Part shown: positions 57,601 through 64,000 of the stretch, piece after piece
How positions within the stretch are numbered: the first letter of the stretch is position 1
Layout: each line of letters opens with the position of its first letter
From: Tragulus kanchil
Lineage: Eukaryota > Chordata > Mammalia > Artiodactyla > Tragulidae
Reading direction: 5' to 3'
Assembly: GCA_022376925.1 (NCBI GenBank)
Contig: JAIOJX010000001.1
Location: 310,001-374,000, forward strand
Length of the DNA: 64,000 nt
Program-made: the position numbers and the translations under genes
Notes under the pieces: generated by a model
What the model was told of the DNA's origin: nothing
Seen by the model: only the letters and a program-made list of their open reading frames with translations
Database searches by the model: none

Positions 57601-60600
57601 TTTATAATAAAAACTGTTGATTTAAAGTACCATTACACAAAATGTATGAATATGCATTGGAGAAAAAACAGTCTCTTCAATAAGTGGTGCTGTGAAAGCT
57701 GGACAGTTACATATAAAATAATTAAATTAAAATATTGTCTAAAGCCATACACAAAAATAAACTCAAAATAGATTAAAGGCCTAAGTGTAAAACCAGATAC
57801 TATAAACCTCTTGGTGGAAAACATAGGCAAAGCACTCTATGACATAGAGAGCAGCAAGATCTTTTTGGATCCACCTCCTAGAGTAATGAAAATAAAAAGA
57901 AAAATAAACAAATGATATCTAATTACATATAAAAACTTTTGCCCAGCAGAGTAAACCATAAACCAAACAAAAAGACAGCCCACAGAATGGGAGAAAATAT
58001 TTGTGAATGAAGCAACTGACAAGGGATTAATCTCCAAAATATACAAATAGCACAAACAGCTCAATATTTAAAAAAAAAAGTGGGAAGAAGATCTACATAG
58101 ACATTTCCCCAGAGAAGACATACAGATGGCTTATAGATACATGAAAAGATGTTCAACCTCTCTCATTATTAGAGAAATAAATCAAAACTACAATTAGGCA
58201 TTACCTCACACTGGCCAGAAAGACCATCATCAAATAATCTACAAACAATAAATGGTAGAGAGAATGTGAAGAAAAGGGAACCCTCCTGTACTGTTGATGG
58301 AACTGTAAATTGGTGCAGCCATTATGGAGAACAGTATGGAAGTTCCTAAAAAAAATAAAAATAGAACTACCATATGACCTACCCTGGGCATATATCTAGA
58401 GAAAACAATTATTTGAAAAGGTACATGCACTGCAATATTCATTGCAGCAGTATTTACCATAGCCAGGACATGGAAGCAACCTAAATGTCCACTGACAGGT
58501 AAATGGATAAATAAGATGTGGTATATATATGCAATGGAATATTACTCAGACATAAAAAAGAATGAAATAATATCATTTGCGGCAACATGGGTGGACCTAG
58601 AGATTGTCGCACTGAGTGAAGTAAGTTAGACAGTGACAAATATCATGTGATATCAAATATTATATGATATTGCTTATATGTGAGATCTTTTTTTTTTTAC
58701 TTTTGGCCTCTTTTTTTTCTATTGGTTTTTTATTTATTTATTTTCATCTGTCTTTATTCTTTGGCCTGTGTAGAACTCCCATCGCAGTGGCCACTCTCAT
58801 TGCAGAGCACCAGCGCACGTGCTGGGCGCATGTGCTCTAGAGCGCTGGCTTGTAATTGGACACACCGGTCCAGCCACTCCAGGGCATGTGGGATCCTCCC
58901 GGGCCAGGGATCAATCAGGTGCCCCTTGCACTGCGAGGCGGACTCTTCACCCACGGACCACCAGAGAAGCCCTATATGTGAAATCTTAATGTGACACTAA
59001 TGAACTTACTCACAAAACAGAAACAGACTCACAGACTTAGAGAATAAACTTATGGTTACCAAGGGGAAAGGCGGGAGGAGGGAGATTGGGATGGACATTG
59101 GCACACTGTTGTATTTTAAGTGGATAACCAGCAAAGACCTACTGTACAAAAATTAACTACTGCTCAAAATTATGTAACAACCTAAATGGGAGAAGAATCC
59201 AAAAAAGAATGGATATATGTATAACTGATTCACTTTGGTGACACCTGAAACTAAATCAATTATTCTTCAATATAAAATAAAAACTAAATTAAAAGGTGAA
59301 GTTCCATTACACAAAATGCTAGGCTTCCCAGGTGGTGCTAGTGGTAAAGAATCCACTTGCCAATGCAGGAGACAAGAGATGTGGTTTCAATCCTTAGGTT
59401 CATAAGATCCCCTAGAGGAAGACAACCAGCTCATGGCAACTCACTCCAGTGTTCTTGCCTAAAAAATCCAGAGGAGCCTGGCGGGCTACACCCATGGTGT
59501 TGCAAAGAGTTGGACACGATTGAGTGAGCACATACACACAACAGATTGCATAGCCTTGATTGATCAATTTCCTACTTCCAGCTGGCAAAGACAGGATGTG
59601 GTCATTCACCAGAACATTTTCTCTTTGTGTTTGTGATCTAAGCTTCTAAGCGTGAAAAATAACAACAGCTGCAACATATGACATTTACTGAGTGCCTACT
59701 ATGTAACAAATCTGTGACTTACATATTTATTTAATTTAATCCTTACAATAAAGATGATCCTATGAGGCAGGCTCTGTCAGCACTCTTGTTTTATAGATGA
59801 GACAGGCTCAGAGAAGCCAGCCTGCTCAAGTGCTCTCACCTAGACAAGAGCTGATGATCATACACCCTCTCCTGCAGCAAATCCAGGACTGTCTGCTCCA
59901 GAACCCACACTCCTTAAACATTGCTTTCTCCGGTCTAATAGTTTTATTGGATTTGTTATTAATCAGTCTTTGTGATAATCTTTACAATAGTTCTAAGATA
60001 ATTTGAAAACAGTCTGAACATTCAGAGAAAAGTAACACCGTTTTCTTCTATCTCACATTTATCAATAAAGACAAAAATATTGCATTCAGGATTTTAGCCC
60101 AAATGTTGGATCTACAATGTTATGTACAAATCTGTGAAAGCTTAATCTTAATTTTAGACTGGTAGAGAACACAAAAACTCCATTTACCAGTGAACAAAAA
60201 ATCAGTAAGACAAATTCTGCATTTAGAGAAAATAAAATGCATTCTTTTAGAAAATCATTTCTTAGTTCCTGGATATAAATCTTGCGCAAATCAGAGCTGA
60301 AAGGCAATGGTTTCACTCACTACATGGAATACATAGGGGCTTGTGATATGAATTCTTAATTGTGACAGAAAAAAACTTACTTTTTTGTAAGGATCCCATC
60401 AGTGCTATTAGGAAATTGTGGTAAGGTCCCAGAGGTAGCTGGGGGAAATTATAGACTCTTTTAATCTTTGGAAAGATACATTATAAATGAGATACAATTG
60501 CCTTTTAAACGTTGCCATTAACATTTGCACCCTCTCATTCCTTATTCCCTCTCACAGTATCTTCTACAGAACTTATAATATCTTTGGAATCAATCTTGCA

Positions 60601-63600
60601 TGAGTGAGTGCTAAGTAACTCAGTTGTGTCCACCTCTGCCACCCTATGAACTGTAGCCCACAGGGCTCTTCTGTCCATGGGATTCTCCAGGCAAGAATAC
60701 TGGAGTGGGTTGCTATATCCTTCTTCAGGGGATTGAACCCATGTCTCTTGTGTCTCCTGCACTGCAGGCAGATTCTTTACCACTAGTGCCACTCTTAAAA
60801 CAAAGCAAAATAAAACTCAGACCAGATGATAGTCAGGTTCGTCCAGAAAATCAGTGACTTGTGTCAACGTCATTAAATAAGCTTATAGCTAGACAATTTC
60901 ATTTCATGAAATTCTGAGTAATTTTACTAAAAAGTGTGCCAAAGTGAAAACAATTAAGATTATGCACATCTATTTTAGCTTCCCAGACTGTGCTGTGATA
61001 AAGAGTCCACCTGCCAGTGCAGCAGATGCAAGAGACATGGGTTCAAAACCTGGTTTGGCTGAAGAAGGAAATGGCGACCCACTCCAGTATTCTTGCCAGT
61101 ATTCTCCTCTGCGTGAACAGAGGAGCCTGGCCGGCTACAGTCCAGGGGATCGCAGAGTCAGACACAACTTAGCAACTGTTGAGTTGGACACAACAGCTAT
61201 TTAAAAGGAATGGAATCTTAACCCTGCCATTTACCAGCTATTTGACCTTAGGCAAAACTACCTAGTTACTCTTTTCTTTAGTTTCTGTACCCATATAATA
61301 GAGTTAATAATAAACTACTTAGCACAGCCCCTGCCATATACTCAATAAGTGATTCATTTTTTAACCTGAAAGCTGTTGTTTAACATTTGCTCATCCAACA
61401 TGTAATTTCCTAACTTTTCCCGTCTAGATAACTATGCAAATCACGGGAAGTCTATGAAGATAAGATCACAGATCAGTGCCAACAATGGATTAGAGGAGTT
61501 TGATTAGATTGAATAAACAAGTTTAGACAAAAGAAACTAGTTACCCTGTGAAGAAACTTACTACCCTCTGGTTTGAAATTGGTAGGTACAAAAAGTCAGG
61601 GGGCTTCCCTGGTGGTCCAGTGGGCAAGGACACCGCCTTGCAGTACAAGGGGCACCAGTTCGATCCCTGGCCTGGGAAGATCCCACGTGCCGTGGAGCGG
61701 CTGGACCGATGTGTCCAATTACCGATCTGGAGCTCTGGAGCACATGTGCCCAGAGCCGCTTCTCTGCAACGAGAGAGGCCACAGCGATGGGAGGCCCACA
61801 CAGGTCAAAGAACAAAAAAGATAAGTGAATGAAAGATCAATAGAAGTGGTCAAAAATAAATAAATAAATAAATAAATAAGAGAGAGAAGAAAAAAAATAA
61901 AGTCAGTTAGGAAGTTAAGGTTTACTTATATTTGCAGGAATTCAGAGGTAGGAGAAGTAGCTCTTATGCTCCACTGCCCAGCAAATATTTACTTGGATTT
62001 TTTTGCTATGCAGGAATTCAAGGGTCTCTCGTATAATTCTGAAAAGGCAGATTAATTACGTCCTGAGTGTATATATATATATTCTCTGTTGGCTCAGCAG
62101 TAAAGATTCTGCCTGCAATGCAGGAGCCACAGGAGATGTGGGTTCCATCCCTGGGTTGGGGAGATCCCCTGGAGAAGGAAATGGCAACCCACTCCAGTAT
62201 TCTTGCCTGGGAAATCCCATGGACAGAGGAGCCTGGCAGGCTATAGTCCATGGGGTCGCAAAGTTGGACACAACTCAAGTGACTTAGCATGCACATGTAT
62301 ATGTGAAAAAAAGTCAAAGTAGAAGTGTTCATCACTCAGTCATGTCTGACTCTTTGCGACCCCATGGACTGTAGCCCGCCAGGCTCCTCTGTCCATGGGA
62401 TTCTCAAGGCAAGAGTACTGGAGTGAGTAGCCATTCCCTTCTCCTTGGGATTTTCCTGACCCAGGGATCAAACTTGTGTTTTTTATGTCTCCTGCATTTC
62501 AGGCAGATTCTTTACTGTTTGAGTTACCAGGGTGTAAAAGTATTACTTTGGCTAACAGGTGTTTAACCTAAGGACACCTTACTTTGCCTTTGTAGGCCAC
62601 AAGAGTTGATGTAGATTTAGAGGCAAATTACTTAACCCTAATTTCCTTAGTTTACTTATCTAGAAACCATGAGAACAGTATTATTACCAATACTACTGCT
62701 GATACTACTTTACTTTTATTAACCTATCTCCTAAACTAAAGGAGATAACATATGTAAAGTGTTCAGAAAAGTGTCAAGCATGATGTGAGTTTGTTATTAT
62801 TATTTTCATCATCCTGAATACCTCCAACAGTCACTGAAAATTTAAAGAAAATAGTTAATATAGGGAACTATGTCATTTCTACTTGGAATAACCCATACAA
62901 ATTGTTTCTTTTTCTTGATGAGCTAATTTAGAAACACATGTTCCTTTCTCCTGCTTTAGGGGTTTTCCAAGGGGCTTTTCTTAAGATATTAAAAAAAAAA
63001 AAAAAAGGCAAAATGCCTGCTACTCACATAACAGGCACACAGACACTCCTGGCTTTTCCCTCCTATGGCGTCCATGTGACCCCGCTGTGATGTTCATCCA
63101 CTGTGGGAGAACTTTAGAAAGCTCTATTCGGACCATGTGTGGGAATGAGGCTTTTGGGCCATTCTTGGCCCTCTCCTTCTCACATTCAGGCCTTCCAAAT
63201 TCTATCTAATAAAACATAAATTGTGAGAGCTGGAAAGCCCTTAAATATCATTTTGATAGGCTCCTTCGTTGTACAGATGGAGAAACAAAGAGGTTCAAGG
63301 TCACTAAGAACACAATTGAGTTATTCTAACTACCAACCAGTCTAGTTGTTTCTCCACCATAACTTCTTGCTTTTTTCAGATGGGATATTTTTCTGTTCTT
63401 ATCTAAGAGCAGCCAAACACCCAAGCATTCCTCTAGGACTCAGAGTAGGTATATAGTTACAAAATTATTTCCTATCTCTAGCTGAAACGTTGACTTTTTA
63501 AAAAGAAGCTGAGGTCGAGCATCAAGAAATAATACATTCTGTATGCCGTAATTAGAGTTAGAAACTTACCTTCACAAAAAGCTCAATTTCAGGGTCTGCT

Positions 63601-63626
63601 TCACTGCTGGGCCTTGGGCCTGCCAT
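42449..63626 (-). CDS. CLIC2: CLIC2, chloride intracellular channel protein 2, complete coding region in six exons
   Basis: GST-fold protein of the CLIC family. It is soluble in cytosol, able to associate with membranes, and known to inhibit cardiac ryanodine receptor RyR2. Joining 63570-63626, 52674-52783, 51267-51392, 46184-46290, 45050-45231 and 42449-42610 on the minus strand gives 744 nt: 247 aa plus TAG, exactly the human length, with GT/AG at each junction. Seen: N-terminal thioredoxin-like domain with the Cys30-PF-Ser33 site and the hydrophobic stretch [10 protein letters not shown] (putative transmembrane segment), the TNPPF loop, and the all-helical C-terminal domain with [11 protein letters not shown]. 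Human CLIC2 is recalled to have Cys at position 33, so Ser33 is a notable difference. Exons 3, 4 and 6 are each present twice because of tandem duplications; introns are inflated accordingly. Convergent with TMLHE, as expected from Xq28 synteny. Confidence 0.96.
42690..42885 (+). mobile_element. L1 3' UTR-like fragment in CLIC2 intron 5 (copy at 43764-43959)
   Basis: agggatatacttatgactgg, gtaaacaagaaaactgtgt and attgtaaaacaaatatacccc; the same family as 5230 and 54000. Antisense to CLIC2. Doubled by duplication H. Confidence 0.65.
43523..43684 (-). other. CLIC2: Second copy of CLIC2 terminal exon 6
   Basis: Repeats 42449-42610 with offset 1,074 bases in tandem duplication H; coding bases and acceptor are identical. 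A transcript splicing to this copy would stop at 43523 and give the same protein. Confidence 0.9.
44026..44292 (+). mobile_element. SINE-c, full copy (truncated duplicate at 42952-43022)
   Basis: ggggactttcctggtggtcc head, cccctggtcagggaagatc, then the aacta-rich body and aaaaaag tail. The duplicate is cut at its 71st base by the duplication H junction. Confidence 0.75.
44688..44949 (+). mobile_element. SINE-b
   Basis: gggcttccctggtgatccag head, ccggttcgatccctggcc box B, gggaggcccacac and an A tail. In CLIC2 intron 5, antisense to the gene, about 100 bases from exon 5. Confidence 0.85.
45050..45231 (-). CDS. CLIC2: CLIC2 coding exon 5, residues 134-194
   Basis: The 182-nt exon runs from ..gcctcag to AAA|gtaagt. 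It encodes [20 protein letters not shown], the acidic loop [11 protein letters not shown], then [20 protein letters not shown] and KLNIIK. LTLADC is the N-capping region of the GST-like C-terminal domain. Single copy, and the longest CLIC2 coding exon. Confidence 0.96.
45627..45911 (+). mobile_element. SINE-b
   Basis: gagcttccctggtggtccag head, accggtttgatccctggc, gggaggcccacac and an A-rich tail. Flanks accttaaaggg and tccttaaagg look like a target-site duplication. In CLIC2 intron 4. Confidence 0.83.
46184..46290 (-). CDS. CLIC2: CLIC2 coding exon 4, residues 98-134 (one of two copies)
   Basis: The 107-nt exon runs from ..ttttaag to A|gtaaga. The first base completes Arg98, then [19 protein letters not shown] and [16 protein letters not shown]. 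The last base plus CC of exon 5 makes Thr134. This is the start of the helical C-terminal domain. An identical copy lies at 47291-47397. With 107 nt, inclusion of both would shift the frame. Confidence 0.93.
47291..47397 (-). other. CLIC2: Second copy of CLIC2 exon 4
   Basis: Repeats 46184-46290 with an offset of 1,107 bases in tandem duplication I; exon and splice sites are identical. Because the exon is not a multiple of three, a transcript containing both copies would be frameshifted. That argues against a real functional duplication. Confidence 0.9.
48501..48772 (+). mobile_element. SINE-b nested in BovB (copy at 49685-49955)
   Basis: ggggcttccctggtggtcc head to an A tail followed by gaccatcgagag. 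Present in both copies of J with no difference noticed, unlike the BovB just upstream. Confidence 0.85.
48785..49093 (+). mobile_element. SINE-c nested beside SINE-b (copy at 49970-50278)
   Basis: ggcttccctggctcagtgg head, caatccctggtccaggaag, the cactgcaactagagaaatg end and an (AAAT)n tail. Confidence 0.8.
51267..51392 (-). CDS. CLIC2: CLIC2 coding exon 3, residues 56-98 (one of two copies)
   Basis: The 126-nt exon runs from ..atcatag to AG|gtacaa. The first base completes Arg56, followed by [20 protein letters not shown] and [21 protein letters not shown]. It holds the cis-proline loop of the thioredoxin-like domain. An identical copy lies at 52423-52548. The copy at 52423 is the one contiguous with exon 2 flanking sequence; this one is contiguous with the BovB-rich intron 3. 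Confidence 0.93.
52423..52548 (-). other. CLIC2: Second copy of CLIC2 exon 3
   Basis: Identical exon and splice sites to 51267-51392, shifted by 1,156 bases inside tandem duplication L. The length is 126 nt (multiple of three), so double inclusion would keep frame but repeat residues 56-98. Most probably the same genomic exon represented twice. It is not possible from sequence alone to say which copy a gene model should use. Confidence 0.9.
52674..52783 (-). CDS. CLIC2: CLIC2 coding exon 2, residues 20-56, redox-site exon
   Basis: The 110-nt exon runs from ..ttaatag to AG|gtaaga. It encodes [18 protein letters not shown] followed by [10 protein letters not shown] and NVTTVDMTR. Cys30 and Ser33 (codons TGT and AGC) form the glutaredoxin-like site; the following hydrophobic helix is the proposed membrane-inserting segment of CLICs. 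Single copy, just outside duplication L. Confidence 0.96.
53400..54215 (+). mobile_element. L1 3' end
   Basis: ttgttggtggggatgtaaac, caacctagatgtccatcg, atgaatggataaagaagc, agggatatacctatgactgg and an end in aatgcaacattgtaaaacaac. Antisense to CLIC2 in intron 1. Its last part is repeated at 55096. Confidence 0.75.
53968..56200. repeat. Tandem duplication M, period about 1,105-1,128 bp
   Basis: 53968-55095 is repeated at 55096-56200. The first 85 bases of copy 2 have lost more than 20 bases, mostly from G runs, relative to copy 1; the rest matches. The unit is L1-derived. Confidence 0.97.
54415..54850 (+). mobile_element. Second L1 3' fragment (copy at 55520-55950)
   Basis: gcatcactgttgaacaattgcc, gatgaatggattaagatg, actactcagctataaaaaag. 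Follows the first L1 end. Doubled by duplication M. Confidence 0.65.
56105..58315. repeat. Tandem duplication N, period 1,105 bp
   Basis: 56105-57209 is repeated at 57210-58315; one T/G difference lies at about 56412/57517. It overlaps M, so the stretch starting ccagaaactgactattc occurs at about 55002, 56106 and 57211. The unit is mostly L1 3' ORF2-like sequence. Confidence 0.97.
56520..59305 (+). mobile_element. L1 ORF2-end/3' region, doubled by N and split by an inverted SINE-b
   Basis: ggacagttacatataaaat, acctcttggtggaaaacatagg, gacaagggattaatctcc, gaaaagatgttcaacctctc, attatggagaacagtatgg and cactgacaggtaaatgg run in L1 order. SINE-b interrupts at 58688-58972, after which L1 resumes with aaacagaaacagactcac. 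Stops are frequent. Confidence 0.75.
58688..58972 (-). mobile_element. SINE-b, inverted, nested in L1
   Basis: T run, tttatttattttcatctgtc and an end in ggaccaccagagaagccc. TATATGTGAGATCTT upstream and TATATGTGAAATCTT downstream form a target-site duplication with one mismatch. Confidence 0.85.
59321..59545 (+). mobile_element. Bov-tA SINE
   Basis: ggcttcccaggtggtgctag head; the body has an insertion-like stretch around 59410; tcactccagtgttcttgcc; gattgagtgagcacatac end. Confidence 0.8.
59690..59840 (+). mobile_element. MIR SINE
   Basis: atttactgagtgcctactatg and ttttatagatgagacaggctc are core MIR landmarks. The surrounding 59840-60600 holds no gene signal. Confidence 0.6.
60605..60793 (-). 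mobile_element. Bov-tA SINE, inverted
   Basis: gctaagtaactcagttgtg start and the inverted head ctttaccactagtgccac. Forms a tail-apart inverted pair with the SINE at 60977. Confidence 0.82.
60977..61195 (+). mobile_element. Bov-tA SINE
   Basis: agcttcccagactgtgctg head, ccactccagtattcttgcc body with a small internal repeat (cagtattctcctctg), gacacaacttagcaac end. A MIR-like piece follows at 61215-61360. Confidence 0.8.
61601..61900 (+). mobile_element. SINE-b
   Basis: gggcttccctggtggtccag head, ccagttcgatccctggcc, gggaggcccacac and an (ATAA)n tail at 61850-61880. In CLIC2 intron 1, antisense. Confidence 0.87.
62082..62293 (+). mobile_element. Bov-tA SINE, left arm of an inverted pair
   Basis: gttggctcagcagtaaag head, ccactccagtattcttgcc body, caagtgacttagcatgcac end. 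The inverted partner starts 34 bases further on. Confidence 0.88.
62327..62533 (-). mobile_element. Bov-tA SINE, right arm of an inverted pair
   Basis: cactcagtcatgtctgactc start, gcaagagtactggagtgag body, inverted head ending gagttaccaggg. Confidence 0.87.
62534..63569. other. CLIC2 intron 1, proximal part, no gene seen
   Basis: A MIR-like piece (62610-62800), an A run (62989-63006) and unique sequence up to the exon 1 donor. A second MIR-like piece may lie at 63210-63330 (acagatggagaaacaaagagg). Confidence 0.5.
63570..63626 (-). CDS. CLIC2: CLIC2 coding exon 1, residues 1-19
   Basis: ATG at 63626-63624, then [18 protein letters not shown], ending AAG|gtaagt. The first residues differ from the recalled human sequence, but DPEIELFVK is fully conserved across CLIC proteins. 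The phase joins directly to Ala20 of exon 2. The start is chosen because it gives the family's usual length. Confidence 0.94.
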
Positions 63627-64000
63627 CCTTCTGTTTTTAGTGGCAGTTGTCAGCCCTCTGCCTTCCGCACGGTCCACAGTACACTCAGGTTTGTTTCCTG
63701 AGTTTCATCCAAAGGCTTAAATGCAGGCTGCGCTTTAAGAGGGAAGTCCAGCTTGTAAGAGTCAAAACTGGGCTAGTCTCTCTTCAAGAGGTGGGGTGCA
63801 GAAAATTCTAGATGCTTCGGAGCAGCTCTTCAATTCGTTTTCCTTCTTCCTCTTGACCTAACATTTGAATCAAGGAGGAGTCAACAGGGTGTGTATAAAC
63901 TGGCTGGCTAGAAGGGTGGGGGTGTTTCCAGAGACGCTTCAATGCTATGAGTCAGCATAGAGAAACACATACACACAAATACACAAGCAGTTTCAATATA
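63627..64000 (-). promoter_or_regulatory. CLIC2: Putative CLIC2 5' UTR and proximal promoter region
   Basis: The region lies directly upstream of the CLIC2 ATG on the minus strand. There is no TATA box at an obvious distance and few CpGs, so it is not a CpG-island promoter. GGAA-type (ETS-like) motifs cluster on the minus strand at about 63838-63855, and a TGAGTCAGCA motif lies at 63948-63957. No TSS can be placed from sequence, and the promoter may extend past the window edge. Confidence 0.4.
63948..63957. promoter_or_regulatory. TGAGTCAGCA motif (AP-1 / half-MARE, NRF2-BACH type)
   Basis: The ten-base motif matches the TGA(G/C)TCAGCA core shared by AP-1, NF-E2 and NRF2-small MAF sites. It lies about 320 bases upstream of the CLIC2 start codon. 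A perfect match of this length has some chance expectation, so function is only suggested. Confidence 0.3.

Noticed and set aside
7446..58315. A novel amplification system producing fixed-size 1.1-kb tandem repeats
   Set aside because: Units share no sequence or boundary motif, differ only at junction edges, and double essential exons including a frame-breaking one. Assembly overlap explains all of this more simply.

Overview
The window is ruminant (bovid-type) mammalian DNA, almost certainly from the X chromosome. It is full of ruminant-specific retroelements: BovB (RTE) LINE fragments, Bov-tA/Bov-A2 SINEs, two other tRNA-derived SINE types and L1 tails. It also carries exons of two genes that neighbour each other at human Xq28, TMLHE and CLIC2. 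No operons, bacterial genes, CRISPR arrays or viral genes are present. For the repeats below, 'SINE-a' means Bov-tA, 'SINE-b' a tRNA-derived SINE whose 3' half has the GGAGGCCCACA motif, and 'SINE-c' a CHR-2-like tRNA-derived SINE.

Layout. From 1 to about 17.3 kb, on the + strand, lie the last five coding exons of TMLHE (trimethyllysine dioxygenase, first step of carnitine synthesis). They encode residues 120-421 in human numbering, including the full iron and 2-oxoglutarate site; earlier exons lie upstream of the window. From 17.3 to 42.4 kb is intergenic DNA with L2, L1, SINE and possible LTR remnants and no convincing gene. From 42.4 to 63.6 kb, on the - strand, lies the complete six-exon coding region of CLIC2 (247 aa), with its first exon and putative promoter at the right edge. 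The two genes are convergent (tail to tail). They act in different processes: mitochondrial carnitine synthesis, and a soluble/membrane GST-fold protein that modulates ryanodine receptors.

The outstanding structural feature is a set of 13 direct tandem duplications, each with a period of 1.07-1.19 kb, between 7.4 and 58.3 kb. The paired units are unrelated in sequence from one duplication to the next, yet nearly identical within each pair. Mismatches and deletions pile up at the copy-to-copy junctions. Five of the eleven coding exons are doubled (TMLHE residues 254-331 and 379-421; CLIC2 exons 3, 4 and 6). The common period, random placement and junction 'scars' point to a systematic assembly artefact (unmerged overlapping contig ends or gap-fill flanks), not biology. 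Removing the second copies would shorten the window by about 14.5 kb. The best biological observation is that CLIC2 here reads Cys30-Pro-Phe-Ser33, where human CLIC2 is recalled to have Cys at both ends of the motif. I do not see a previously undescribed gene system in this window.
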